Assembly (NCBI GenBank): GCA_008692225.1
Contig: VICG01000011.1
Coordinates: forward strand, 124,001 to 188,000
Source: Monilinia fructicola
Lineage: Eukaryota > Ascomycota > Leotiomycetes > Helotiales > Sclerotiniaceae
Direction of reading: 5' to 3'
DNA: 64,000 nt
Position numbers and translations under genes: made by a program. Positions 48,743 through 61,764 of this stretch are shown here, in pieces. The notes under the pieces were generated by a model. That model had not been told where the DNA came from. It saw only the letters and a program-made list of their open reading frames with translations, and ran no database searches. Each line of letters begins with the position of its first letter. Within the stretch, counting starts at the first letter, position 1.

Positions 48743-51700
48743 ATGGCCCTGAGTCGTCGAGATGTGATCTTAGCTGGTATCGCCTTATTTTTCGCATGGG
48801 GATTTGCTACCAATTGGATCCCGACCTTGCGCTGGATTGGGTATGCCTTTGTCGCAGGCCTTATCGTACCCATCGTGGGACTTGTAGCTTTACTGCTCCT
48901 CACATCTAGAGGTTCCCGATACGGAGAAGAACATATTGTGCGCCGACCCAAAGGACCTGCATTTCTGGCCGTGACGAAATGGAAGAAAGAATTAGCCGCG
49001 TTACGCATCCGACAAATACATGTACGAAAGCCGTTGATCCCCGACTCATTTATAGTATCATGCGCCCTCGACGGCTTCCTCGACATGATCCTTCGCGATT
49101 TTATAGCTTCGTGGTACGGAAATATTAGCAGGAATCCGACATTCACTAATGAAGTCGACAAGACGATAAGGTTGGCTCTTGTCAATCTGCGGGATCGATT
49201 ACTGGCCATAGATCTGGTGGAGGTTGTGACCACTCGCTTTGTTCCTATCTTGACAGCCCATTTCAAGGAGTTCTATAATGCAGAGGTTGCTATCAGAGGC
49301 AAGAATTTAAATCGAAGTGTTACGGAATCTGATGAGTTGGATCTGGCGATAGCTGCCAAATATAATGATGGGAAACTACATTCCGCGGCATCTTTGGCAT
49401 TCTCTGATACGAAGCTGGTACAACAAGAATACCTGCGAGACTTGACGCAAAAGCTGCTGCCGGAGATTCTTCCAGAAAGTGTTATCGGGAGTCGGGCTGT
49501 GGGAGTCCTGATCAGGGAAATGGTGGCTTGTGCCGTTCTTTTCCCCATAATGCAGATGCTTTCTGATCCAGATATGTGGAATCAGATAATGGAGGCATAT
49601 GTATAGATTTCCGTATTCTCATGATATGGTGAATTTACGCTAATATGATATAGGGACGCTCTATGCTTCAAGATAGGTCGACTGTGCGAAAACTCCGAGC
49701 TGCTCTAGATGAGCATGCATCACCCGCTCCTAAATCAAATCGTACTGCACAATTCCCAAGGTTATCCCCAGGGGATCATGAAAGAAGGTTTGAGAAATTC
49801 ATTCGTGCGATCCGGAAGACAAACAACCTATCTGATGCCAGAAGATTCCGAAGTGAGGTTTCCAGTCAATTCAAAAGAGACGCTTTGAAGGAAGGTCAGG
49901 ATCCGGTATACTTGCGACGACTTGATATTGGAAAAAAGATTTTGGACGAAAGGGTCAACCAATTGGCTGCTACGGGCGATCGTGGAGCTCAAGTATCACA
50001 ATCGGGTCGTAATGGCGCTCAAGCGTCGAAGCTCGAAAATGCTTCCTTGGTGGATCTACTACACGATCCTTCTGGTTTATCATACTTTATGGAATACATG
50101 GATAGGCAAAACTGCATGTCCCTTGTACAGTTCTGGATTGTGGTCGATGGGTTTCGAAATCCTCTTGAAGATGATGTGGCGGAAGATGAGGAAGTTCCGA
50201 CTACTATTGCTCCTTGGACCGACGCCGATAGAACAGATCTTGCCCAGATCAATGATGCGTATTTATCCAAACCAGAACTTAAAGTACCAGATGCATCTAA
50301 ACGTCTTGTCCAGGACTTTCTCAAAGCAGGAAGCAAGGCAACTTCACAGCAATACGTCATGGCTAGAAGAGCTATCCTACGTGCTCAAACCTCCGCACTT
50401 GAAGTAATGCAGGACAAATTTTTCCAACATTTCAAAAGATCCGATCTGTTCTATAAATGTCTGACATCTCAGGAAGCTTCAAAAGTTCGGCAGCCTTCCC
50501 CCGCACCATCGCTTAATATGGATAATACAATGCGCAAACCTTCAATACCTCCTAGAGCAAATACTTCCATGACAGTTAACACTCGATCTCCTTCATTTTC
50601 AAGAGTTCAGTCGAAGTTAGTCCCCAAAAGGTCGGATCTACGAAGGACTGCCATGTCTTTCACCGATTTGACCACTCACAATCCAGATTCAATGTCAAAT
50701 TCTCGAGCCTCTCTAGACGAAGAGGCTCCCCTATTTGACGATGATGAAGTGGACAGTGATGCAATGGCAAATTCAATAATGAGTCTTGAGCAAGAGCCTG
50801 GGGTCATTGTGCCAGATAACAACGTTGTGCAAGCCATGGAAGCAGCATTGAATACGATCATGGAAGATAAGCCTGACATTGATGACCTTCGAAGTTCACT
50901 GTTTGGTGTCAATGACACCTTGGACTCACCAGTTCCAAGTGTTAATTCTACGTCCAATGACATCTCAGCACGAAGCTCAACTGATCACAAGCGTGCAGAT
51001 CTGTTCGGGTTTGAAAATGGAAAGGGTGCTGATAGACATGAACGAACGGAAAAGCCAAGTATAGCGTCTCTCGGCCTGGTTAATACTTCCTCTAGAATTG
51101 GGGTCTTCACAGACAATGATCTATTCGGAGATGAAGAAAAGTTCCTTTCTGACGAACACGATGATCCCGAGAAAGATGAGGACGAAGACAATCAGGATCA
51201 AGTTCATGAAGCTGCTCCTGGAGATTTAGGGCTAGCTGAAGCCATCACGCTTCTCACCACTGATATTGATCGACTTGTAGCTCAGGATGCTGTTGTTGAT
51301 TCATTAACAAGGAAAGCTGAACTCACCAATAATACGGCCGAACTGAGGATTCTCCGAAAGTCTAAAGCCAGTCTAGAACGAGAAATTCGTCGCAAGGAAC
51401 TCCAAAGGCAACAATATGTCATTCAAGAGAGTGACAATAGTCTTTATGGCCGTTCTACTATCAAAATCAAGTCAATCATGGTTGGAAAAGAAGATGATGG
51501 TCGAGAGTATGCTGTTTATGTCATTGAAGTGCAAAGGAAGGCTGGAGAGCAGATGCCAGCAGCAACTTGGACGATTACCCGTCGCTATAGCGAATTTCAC
51601 GAACTTCATCAACGACTAAGGGTCAAGTATCCATCAGTGCGGCACCTCGATTTTCCCCGTAGAAGAATGGTTATGAAACTACAGGGTGACTTTCTTCAGA

Positions 51701-52598
51701 AACGGCGTGTGGCCTTGGAGAAATATCTTCGAGAAATTCTTCTACTGCCAGATGTATGTCGAAGTCGAGAACTACGAGCGTTTCTCTCACAAAGTGCTCT
51801 TGCTCCAGAGTCAGAAGATGTGGATGCTATCGATAACAAGAAAGACATCATGACTCGATTTTACAACTCGGTAACAGATGGAATGGAGGATATTCTAGGG
51901 AATATTCCAGTCCTAGATCAACTTTCAGTTGCAGGACAAAACCTATTATCGGCTGCTGCCAATCAACTCATCACAATGCCAGCAACGATTAGCGAGGATC
52001 CTTTAACAGCAGCTGAAGCTGAAGCAGAACTGAACGCCTTCGAAGACCGCGAACTTGAGCCATTCGTAAAACCTATTTGCGACATCTTTCTAGAAGTCTT
52101 CGAGCTAAACCGCGGCAATAATTGGCTACGCGGCCGTGCAGTCGTTGTCGTTCTTCATCAACTTCTCGGCGGAACTATCGAACGGAAAGTTCGTGAAAAT
52201 ATCAAGGGGTTTATACAAGAAGATGCATTGGCGAAGTATATCACGGTACTGAAAGATTCAATGTGGCCTGGGGGGCAAAGAAAAACGGATGGAAAAGTTA
52301 GGACAGCTGTTGAAAAGAGTAAGAGCCGAAAGGAAGCTAGTCTGATGCTAGCTACTCTGATTCCAGATTTGGCGGGGAGTGTGGTTGGGAGGGTTAATGC
52401 TCAGGCAGCTAGTCGGAGGATATTTGCCACGTTCAACAATCCAAGATTGAAGTACGTTTTGTTTTCGGTTTCTTTCCTGATGGTTTTTTGGTTGATGGCA
52501 TGTGATGGCATGATACTAATGCTTATTTTAGTGCACATTTGACGTTCACGTTACTAGATGAGGTTATCGATGTTTTGTTTGGGAATCTGGGTGCATAG
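48743..52598 (+). CDS. MDM1-type sorting nexin (PXA-RGS-PX-Nexin_C; SNX13/14/25 family)
   Basis: Mdm1 anchors in the ER and tethers it to the vacuole, binding phosphoinositides. Exons are 48743-49600, 49654-52451 and 52532-52598, giving 1240 residues. Two N-terminal hydrophobic helices (about 8-25 and 30-53) form the ER anchor. The PXA domain follows (about 100-285). An RGS domain is at about 416-555 (ASLVDLLHDPSGLSYFMEYM, CMSLVQFWIVVDGF). A Ser/Asp-rich linker leads to the PX domain (about 890-1000; RRYSEFHELHQRLRVKYPSV gives the lipid-binding Arg-Tyr). Nexin_C is near 1080-1230, and the last exon encodes LTFTLLDEVIDVLFGNLGA. Domain order and the double membrane anchor are those of Mdm1. The frame is clean over 3.7 kb. 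Confidence 0.9.
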
Positions 52599-54462
52599 AC
52601 ATTTGATGAATGTGTGTTTTAGCAGGGGCGTTGGGGTGAAAGGATTGTTCCAATGCATTTCGGTTTGGAGTTCGAAAGTTGGAGATTAAGGTTAAAGATC
52701 AAGATTAAAGACTGGATGGATGAGTGTGAATAAGGTGAGGAGCAGGAGTCTGTGGATAGGTTGATGTACATATGAATTATGTGTTGGATGAATAAAGAAT
52801 GGAATACAAATGAGTTGCCACCACCATGTACATGATTTTAGTGAAATATGGAAATTGATTTTGTGGTTTTTCGAGTGACGGCAATTGAACTGGCTTCTGA
52901 TGCGAATCGGCTACATTTCCGTTCCGTGAATGCCTGCGCTGGGAGACTTCGTAAGGATTCAATGTGATATGGCTTCCTCCCTTCTCATATGTCATGATCT
53001 ATCTGATTGAGAATTTGGGAGACTTTCGGTTTGGTCTGCATCGTACTAATTTGAGAGATTATATATACATATGTAGTATGGGTTATGGGTTTTGTGAATG
53101 CCATTTTTGCAATGGAGGAGTTTGAAGGCAGTGCAAGGGTTGACATTTGTACACTGGGACGATGTGCGATGTGAATCTTGGGGATGGGGAAGAGGGGTAG
53201 GGTTCAGAAAGGGATAGTTGGTGTCGGGCGCATGTTATATTGAGGAAGCAATGTTTATACGGCCCGCAAATCTTGTTCAAGGAAGACATAGATATTCCAA
53301 TTAGTTTTAGAGTTTCAGGCACTATGTTATGCCACCCTACTCGATATACAGCATCAAGAAACGCCCTCAGAATTAGATATTCATTACCCGATACGTCAAT
53401 GCCGCGTTACTGGCATGGGCCTAAACCTAACCTTCACCCTAATACAGATATTTAAATCCGGGCTCCAATTCACCTGGCTTCTCCTTACGATATCTTTCAG
53501 AGAATAAAGCTTGTATTCGGAGAGCCCCTCCGTTTGATGACGCTTGCGTAGTGATGGAATTCATCGTTTCTCGGCTTGTGGTCCAGCTCTCTGCTTAGCA
53601 GCTGGTAGGGCTTCGAGATATACTGTCATATTGAGATGCTTAAAGTTAAATATATATCATTAGTGGGTATTGAGACATAAGGAAATGCTCATAAGTTCTA
53701 ATTATTCTGAGGGGGAAAGTGCCGTGATTCTCTTGGGATGATTGAGAGAGAGATATGGGATAGGAATGAGAATTGGATCGCGGAGGGAGGAAAGGAGGGT
53801 TTTCATGTAGATACCGTACCACATAACCTCTTCATAACTGACAGCAGATTCTGGCATCTCTTTCATCAGCTATCGCATTTTATACTCTTTCACTGGATCT
53901 CAGTTCTCGTATATGACGAGGTGAGATGAGAAGCCACAGGATGAGTAGATCCGCGGCTTTGGATATGAAACTCATCTACCTTCTTTGATTCTTGAATTCC
54001 CATGCCATTGCATCCATTCAAAACAAAAGAAAACTGTATCAGAACATCCCAAAACCAAATGCATCATTCTTCTGCATCATGAAATAACAGATATGTTGCC
54101 TCACTCAAGCCATTTCTGAATACACGATACGATCAACCATAGAACTCAACGTCAAAACTAACCGCAAACAAGAAACCACATGATAGCCACTTGGCCATCC
54201 ACTCTTTCCTTTTAAATTTACCTCACAGTCCATGAAAATTCACATCATAGAATCTCACATCGATGTTTGTTAACCTTACCAAGCTTCACCGCGGGGCAGC
54301 TGACTAAGCACAATCATTGCTCCCATCCAGAACCTCAAAATAATAATTTCCCATCCACCCACAGCACACCACAGCTCCCCAATTCTCTCATCCGCCTTCT
54401 GCACAACACTCCACTTCATTTATATTACCTTTTCCTCCGTAATTCCTAACCACTTGGCAAAA
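52599..54462. other. Intergenic region, no supported gene
   Basis: 1.9 kb between two plus-strand genes. ORFs of up to 79 codons have no domain or splice-linked continuation. The right end is pyrimidine-rich, consistent with the prefoldin 5 promoter. Confidence 0.5.
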
Positions 54463-55469
54463 ATGGCACAAAAAGGCCAGCAAAGTATGTTTTCTCCCCC
54501 CTCCAAACTCCACGTCCCCTCTTGCTCACATAGCCCCTCTTCCTTCCTCCCTCCCTCCCTTGCCCCTCTCCCACTCCTCTCTTCACTCCCAAGACAAACA
54601 AACGAAGAAACAATCCAACCCACTAACCACCCCCTCTTCATTATAGTCGACCTCAGCACCCTCACCACCGCCCAACTAACCCAAGTAAAAAAGCAATTCG
54701 ACGACGAACTCGAGCACCTCACCTCCTCCTTCCAACAACTCCGCGCCGCGCAGAACAAGTTCCGCGAATGCCTGAGGAGTATTAGTATCGGGGTTGGCAA
54801 GCATGTCGAGGGTACGTTCATATTTCAATTTCATATCTCATACTTCACATTACTACTTCCTACTCGAGTATTTTCTGATTTGTCATACGATAATTGCGCC
54901 TTGAGTGAGTAGAGGGGTTGAGATGACGAAAGAGGTGTTGGATGAAGATCGGAAAGGAAGACGATATGTATATAATGAGGAACGAGGCTTTGGGCAATCG
55001 GAATCAGCCTTTGAGTTTGGGCGCAGATGTATGTGCTAATACTCCTCTCCTAATAGGCAAACCAATCCTTGTACCCCTCACTACCTCGTTATATGTACCA
55101 GGAGAATTGGCAGATACGGAGAATGTAATCGTGGATGTTGGCACAGGATTTTATGTGGAAAAGGTACGATCGTACTTTTATCAAATGTCTGGAACTATTT
55201 ACTCTCTGAGATTAACAGCCTACTACAGAGCACGAAAGATGCAATAAAATTTTATGAGTCAAAGGTGGAAGAGCTTGGAACCAATTTGAAAGACTTAGAG
55301 ATCATAGTCAATAACAAGTCAAATAGTGTACGAGTGGTTGAAGATTGTATGATTTTTTCATTCTATTACAAGATCATTGGATTTCTGCTAATCCCTAAAT
55401 ACAGTTCTACGCCAGAAGGTTCTCAGCTCAAGCACAAGTACAGCTTCAGCTTCAGCCTCCACATCTTGA
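54463..55469 (+). CDS. Prefoldin subunit 5 (GIM5/PFD5 family)
   Basis: Alpha-class subunit of the prefoldin hexamer, partner of the subunit-6 gene at 16908. Exons are 54463-54484, 54647-54811, 55057-55163, 55229-55346 and 55405-55469, giving 158 residues. The alpha-subunit motif [20 protein letters not shown] is followed by [12 protein letters not shown], flanked by helices [20 protein letters not shown] and [20 protein letters not shown]. The tail is a Ser/Thr/Ala repeat. Introns 1 (162 nt, ACTAAC branch) and 2 (245 nt) are long for this window, as in the subunit-6 gene. Intron 2 carries a TACTCGAGTA copy. All five junctions keep the frame. Confidence 0.92.
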
Positions 55470-55827
55470 TATCTGTGCGCCATGAATGAAGCGGGAAAAA
55501 TGATGCCAGATGTTAAAAAATCTCCTAGGATTGAAATCTTTCGAGATACCACAGAAATCATATTGGTTCAGAAGAGGAAGAATACCAGTATGGAGGGAAA
55601 TCGCTGAGGAGTGTAGCCTATTGATAGGGCAAGTGAAAGTCCAATAATATCTCCTCTGCTTCAAAAGTAACCGCGAGAAGAAATGGAAAGAGGCGATTCA
55701 ATGAACTCCGGATTGAAACTGAAGAGGTGATGCCGTCGGATAGAGCTGTAAAGCAAAACTGAAATTTAAATAGAAATAGGAAAACTATGGCTTCAATCGA
55801 TGTCCAGTTTCGATACCGATCAGGTGT
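55470..55827. other. Convergent intergenic region
   Basis: 358 bp between prefoldin 5 (+) and the RGG-rich gene (-) stop codons. Nothing supported beyond 3' UTRs. Confidence 0.5.
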
Positions 55828-58150
55828 TCAGATTGTGACGAGGGATTTCGACTTTTGAAAACCGTAGAGGAGGTAATTGAGTTGTTCCACAAAGACTTTG
55901 AATCCTCCGTTTGGAAAAAAGTTACTCATATCTTTCTGCCAGTCGCGATCTGCCATCGAATGTTCATTTGGTTCCATCTCTGCATCCCACTGGTCATGAA
56001 ACATGGTGATTCCGGCAGATACTTCTGGTTCATCAAGAGTGTTCAATCCAATCCAGTCTCTGTTGATAGTGAACTCAAGGCAATAACCACCAGTGATAGT
56101 CTTGAATCTGTAGATGCTTTGAAGTGTAACTTTGTCGACCCGTAAGCCAGGCTGGCTACGAGGAGCGATCTTAGGGTATGTGAAATTGTACTTATCTTGA
56201 CGCTCCTCCAACAACTGCGCCTTCAGGCCCGTGTGGACAAAGGGTTGCAAGCAACTCTCAACCAGGTCTTGGAAAGAGCTATCAATGATAGTGCCGGCAG
56301 TCTCGCTGATTATCTCGATGTTCCAATCAACTCTTCTGTAGGTATATCTATCAGCAAATGAATCATGCATGGACCTATAGATCATAAACTTACTCAATGT
56401 CAACGACAACAATATCCATACACTTATTGCAACGATCTTCCTCAATCACCTTGACGGCTCCACACTGGTATCCTCCATGTGCCTTGTCTATGTCTGCCTC
56501 GATCTGATACATGTCTCCTGAAGAGTTCTGTACTATGAATACGGCAACGTGTTTTGGCTTCACTTCTGACAATTTGTAGTCTAGAGTACTCCAAACCATA
56601 AATTTATCAGAATTCAATCGCACCTTGTTCATCATGTACACGACAACTTGAGGATCGACACTATTTGGATGTCAGTTTGTAAAAGGATCCCAGTTTATCA
56701 TCAACTTACCCTTTTTCGAATATGCCCCTAGTTCTTGCACGCTTCATCATCTTCGTAAAGTCCTCAAAACTTTGCTTTCCATCAGTCAAATCCGTTCGCC
56801 AGTGCGTTAGATGTAGCTCTCCGAAGTGTATTCGCATACGCATCCAGTCTTTGAGGTGCTTAAGCTCGTTGAGACTCTTGCTCAAGTTGGCACGGAACTC
56901 TTTGAAACTCGCTTCCATCTTTGACGAGCAGGAAATGTTTTGGTTCCTTAATTCATCATCGGAAGAATATTTTGAAAATCTGATGTTGTAGACATGCTTT
57001 TCGCCATCAGAGCGAGGAAATGAATCTGAGAGTGCTACAAGAAGAGTTGAATTAATGGAGTATCGAGGCGGTACAACAACATAGACAGTTGCAGCCATGA
57101 TTGCACGAGCATGAGCACATTCAACAGCTTCTCTGATACCTTTGATCACTTCAATTATCTCTGTCTGACCGGCCGGTGATGGAGCACGAATCCGTAACCA
57201 ATTGTGTGATTCATTCCAGTCAATATAGACTCGCCAACTGGTCTTCAAATGATCGAGGTCTTTGAGTTGGGGACGCAATAGATCTTCGGGGTCATCTTCC
57301 TTCGTTTGCCATTGATAGAATCCCTATGCAGTGTTAGTGTGCACGATGAACTGAAGCAATGGAGTTGGTGAACTCACGATAGCCGAAAATACCTCTCCAT
57401 CAAGGGGCGCCTGCAAGAAGCGTTTCGTGTTTGCACGCAAAGCAGCTTCGATTTTTAGCTGCTCCTTACGAGCGTCGGTCAATAGACGAGTTGGTTCGGC
57501 CCAACCTGTGCTCGAATTAACACCTGACTGTCGTGCTCTAACAACCGGACGGCGAGGTGACTCGTGGTCGGCACGATGGTTTGCTGAAGGCACGGCGCTT
57601 GGGCCAGTACCATCGCGAAAGTATTCTCCCTGAGGGGTACTTTCGACCGATCGTCCTGTTTTTCATCAGTATTTTATCAATGCATTCAACGGTGTCTCAT
57701 GAAATACCGTTACCACGTCCAGTAGGAACTGCATGGTGCCCACCGCGGCCGACATTGCCACTCAAGTTGCCTCGAGTGCCTCTACCCCTACGGCGGCTAC
57801 CATTACGACCGCCATTACGATCAGCCCCACGTCCCCTTCCCTGAACGCCCCTATCAATTCCACGGCCACGAGCAACACTATTACCACCCTCGCGTCTGCG
57901 ACCATCATAACTACTTTCTCGAATTGGCTGACTGGTTCGAAACAATCCTCGTGGTACGACAGGGGGGTTCGTTCCAATTCTATTTGCCGAGGTAGGTACT
58001 TCCTCTGCATCGCCTATCTCTGATTCCGCATCCCACGCTGCGGCGGTGTGAGATTCGAATCTATGACCATATGAATTAGCAGTATGCTCAAATGAGGTAG
58101 TCTTGATACAAAGCAAATGATGCATACGTGGCGATCTTATTGGAGTACAT
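55828..58150 (-). CDS. RGG-rich protein with uncharacterised C-terminal region; start uncertain
   Basis: Not recognised. Six in-phase exons: 58128-58150, 57708-58060, 57378-57655, 56710-57323, 56394-56660 and 55828-56335, giving 680 residues from ATG 58150. Residues about 70-125 are RGG/GRG-rich (GRGIDRGVQGRGRGADRNGG), typical of RNA-binding tails. A middle region (VYIDWNESHNWLRIRAPSPA, then IIEVIKGIREAVECAHARAI) has the look of a KH-like nucleic-acid fold, by inference only. The last 170 residues (ITGGYCLEFTINRDWIGLNT, MFHDQWDAEMEPNEHSMADR) are a globular region I cannot name; it may match a fungal domain of unknown function. Open frame and candidate splice sites continue upstream of 58150, so more N-terminal exons are possible. 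Confidence 0.65.
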
Positions 58151-60297
58151 CTTGTCGATCTTTCTGATAGACAATTCTTCTTCACCAAAGCAAATACAAT
58201 TGTCGATAAATGCAAGAATCTGTAGAAAGATATCTTGCACGTAAGAATTCTGCAAATATGAAATTAAGTGAGAAGCTAAGACGACCTCAGGTATTAAAAA
58301 AGAGGTGCAATGGAAAAAGAAAAGAGAGGAAGAGAGAGAAAGCGAGTATTTGATTGCAAAGGCTAACGCGGTGTCAAGAAGTTGGGACTCGATTGACCGC
58401 GATACCAACTTATCATCAATTTTTGGATTGAGGAAAGAATCAAGGAGTCTGAGAGTAGGTTGGTTGTCAGGAAAATGTAAAGAGGATTTTTGTAAAAGTT
58501 TTTGAAAGTGGAAAATTGAATTTATATTCCCATGGCAACCAACGGAGGAAGGAAGCAGAATGTTCTTGTCAATATAAAAAGTAATTAAGCGAATTCAAAA
58601 TAAATGACGAGAACTTTCTTCTTTCCTCAAATTCACTAATCAATGCCTCGGAAGAAATGATGAAGCGGCTGAGTGATGAAATTATAGAGTACCTACCTAT
58701 AGGTAGAAATTCATACAAATACTCCTTCGAGAACATATGACGAGGCTTCAAGTAATAATATTCGTTCCCAGGTAAAATTTAAGGATGAAATGAAAAGCCA
58801 TAGTATGCTTCTTACCTCAAACAATCCAATTTGCAGTGGCCAAGTCTGCAGAGGTGCAACGCAGAGAGTGATCCAAAAGGAAGGAAACCTATTGTACAGT
58901 TAGTCAATTGAGAGTGTATTATCGTATAGTTCTCGAAGAATATGCAAGTGAACAGATGTGGCAATCATCATGTTAAACGCCCTTGACAATGTAAGTATTC
59001 TTCATCTTTTGCTTGATCACTTTAACATAAAGTGTAGTGAACGAAAGTACTTCGTCATAAGAAGTTACTCTTGATAGCACTGTCTGATATGGGATCAGAT
59101 AAACACATAGGAAATGATATGCCACCCTAACGCGTATCGTCTATCTGCGCATAAACAACATTGACCAGCTTCAACACGAATCAATATGATTAGGTGCATT
59201 AAAGAAAACTCATATTGCATGGCAAAAGAATATCTTGTGAGCAAGTGTTCATGATTGATCTACCTTGAAGCGCCAGTATACGCCAGTCATCCCCCATCTG
59301 TGAAGTTTGCGGAGGTGAGCCATTGGCAGTGCATCCACTACATGATATGATATGTATTTTGGCTTGACAGATGCATCTTTATTCGTTTCCAAATGCAAAG
59401 TTCAGATTAGAGAGAAAGAAAATGTGTGACATACCAAAAGTCTCCATATCCCCGTCCTATAATCATTGTCAGTCTGAGGGCTCATTCCAGATTCTTATGG
59501 TGCTGTAATTGATCTTGGAACCTATGATAATGAAGTCTCACTCACCAATGACTATTGAGATGGGATATACAATTCTCCATGAGTGCTGGTTATAGCAGGG
59601 AACATTACGAATTTGATTTCTTTGAAGAAAGTCCTTCTGGACTTTCTTCCCTTTCAAACAAAGACGTCATAAGATGAGACATATTGATACAATATTGGTA
59701 TATATATATTACAAAGTTGTAACATTGTATGATTGTGCGAAACGAAAGAAAGATTGGTAGATGCAAGTAAGAAATGTGAGCAGTTGATCAACCTTAGCTT
59801 CGGAGGAACCGGGAAATATCGGCCGCATCGGAGTTATTGATGATGGATGACGCTAGGAGAGATCATCTTACAATACTGTAAGATTGCAGGTTAATCAAGA
59901 TTACCTAGGTAATTATCATATTCCAGGTTCCAGGTTACTTTAGATTTAATGAGAAGGCCACCGTAGGTTAGGTCGGTATATAGACAAGTCCTATTGTAGA
60001 TATGGAGGCAGGTAGATCTGGATCTAGATTGGCTATTTGATATCAAGAAGCACAAGCAGGGTAAGCAAACCTTGGAGAGATGAAGAACTTCCTAAGCATT
60101 CAGATGGCAAAGCAGTAAGGTGTTTCTATCTCTATCTAATCTAGTAATGGTAACCTGGAACCTGGAAGCATTCGACTCCTTGGAAGGAACGCAGTAGATA
60201 CCTACCCAGGTGTGTACCTGGGGCCTACCACGTGCCTACCTACCACGTGCCTACCTAGTCGCTCCTTTTATCTCAATTTTCATACCCTTATGGAGTT
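58151..60297. other. Region upstream of the RGG-rich gene; possible unresolved exons
   Basis: 2.1 kb with no gene I can assemble with confidence. On the minus strand, spliceable open segments occur near 58860-58930 and 59285-59465, but no start, stop and domain come together. A TACCTAGGTA palindrome lies at 59902-59911, and a 15-bp CACGTG-containing unit is duplicated at about 60227-60258 just before the AT island. Confidence 0.4.
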
Positions 60298-61350
60298 TTA
60301 ACGTTTTAATGCTTTAATAATTTATTATAATTTATAGTAATGAATATATATTAACTAATTTATATTATAAATTAAGTTAATTAAAGTAAAGGGCATATTA
60401 ATCTTTATAAGGGTCTAAAATTATTTAATTATATTTTTGATAAAGGATTAAATTCTTTTAGTAAGAGCTATTTAAAGTTATATATATACTGGATTATAAC
60501 GAGATATAAAAAAACTAATTATATTATTAAAATCAATTTAATTATTATTATAATCTAAACTAAACTTTATATTTATAGAATATGTAATTAGTTAGAAATT
60601 CTAGTTTTAATTTCAAAATTTTAATAAAATAAATTTTTTTAATAATTTAAAATTTATTATATTAATTATAAAAATAGAATTAATTAAAAGTTTTGCTTAA
60701 ATTATATTTAAAGTTTTATCTACTAATTGTGTTAGTGATATTGAAAGGGTGATAATAATAGTAATAGTAGTAGTAATAAAGCTATAATAGCTATAGTTTT
60801 TTAGAAGTTTAAAAAGGAATATATAGGAGTATATAGAAGTATATAAAAGTATACAAGAGTATTTAGGAGTTTATAGGAGTATATAGAATAGTGGGGAGGA
60901 AATGAAAGGGAGGAAGGGGTGGAAGGGAGAGAGTAAAAGAATATTTATCAAAGTATTTTTTAATGATTATAATGTTTTAAAAGAAGTTATTTATATAGTA
61001 AAAATCAGATTGATTAGTAAATTTTTAAAGTATATATTTTTATATAGAAAAATATATAATTTTAAATATTCGAATAAAGTAAGTATTTATTATTTTAAAA
61101 TTTAAGAATATATATATACTGAATTAAATAATAGTATATTAATATATTATATATAAAAAAAGAGAAAATTTTATTTTATAGATTAAATTAATTTTTTATA
61201 ATTTAAATAATTAATAAATTAATAATTATTAAATAAAATTCTTATTAAAATATTAAATATTACAATATATACTAAAAAAAATTAAATAAATTCAAACTCT
61301 TTGATAAATGTTTAATACATTATATCGCTTTAATTGATTGGTTTATAGAT
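60298..61350. repeat. Third AT-rich, RIP-like island
   Basis: About 1 kb of abruptly AT-rich sequence without a usable reading frame. It includes a degenerate tandem of AGGAGTATATAG-like units (about 60815-60890) and a G-rich patch (60890-60935). An imperfect inverted match (AAGGGT ... TGAGATAA) occurs at about 60268-60290 and 61370-61392 and could be terminal repeats, but it is too weak to call. Confidence 0.6.
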
Positions 61351-61764
61351 TTATATGCTTATATAATACCGAAGGGTCTAAGGATGAGATAATCCTCCTT
61401 GGTCTTTCCAACCTTTCCAACCTTTCACTTCCCAAGGTCCAATCATTTGGTGAGATCTCACCTCTAACAGCAAGTAATAAGGATTCCAGCTGCTGTCATG
61501 AGGTCAAAGTAAGGTTGCCGTAGTAACATCTAGCTTTCCCCGCATTATACTAAAATCAGGAACCACATCTATTAACATCACCTGGGCAAGTAAGGTTCGA
61601 ACTACTCGAGTACCGTAAGGTTACCTAGCTGGTTCCAAGGTTACTAGTGAAATAAAACATTAAAATATTAAAATATTAAATTCTCAAGCTCTAACCTTAA
61701 AGGGTCATTCAAATCAATATATGCCAAATTTATGGTAAACCTCTAAAAGGCAACAAAACTCAAC
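61351..61764. promoter_or_regulatory. ORC1 promoter region
   Basis: 414 bp between the AT island and the ORC1 start. A TACTCGAGTA palindrome is at 61603-61612, and short ATTAAA tandems lie at 61657-61680. An A/C-rich leader runs into the ATG. Confidence 0.5.
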
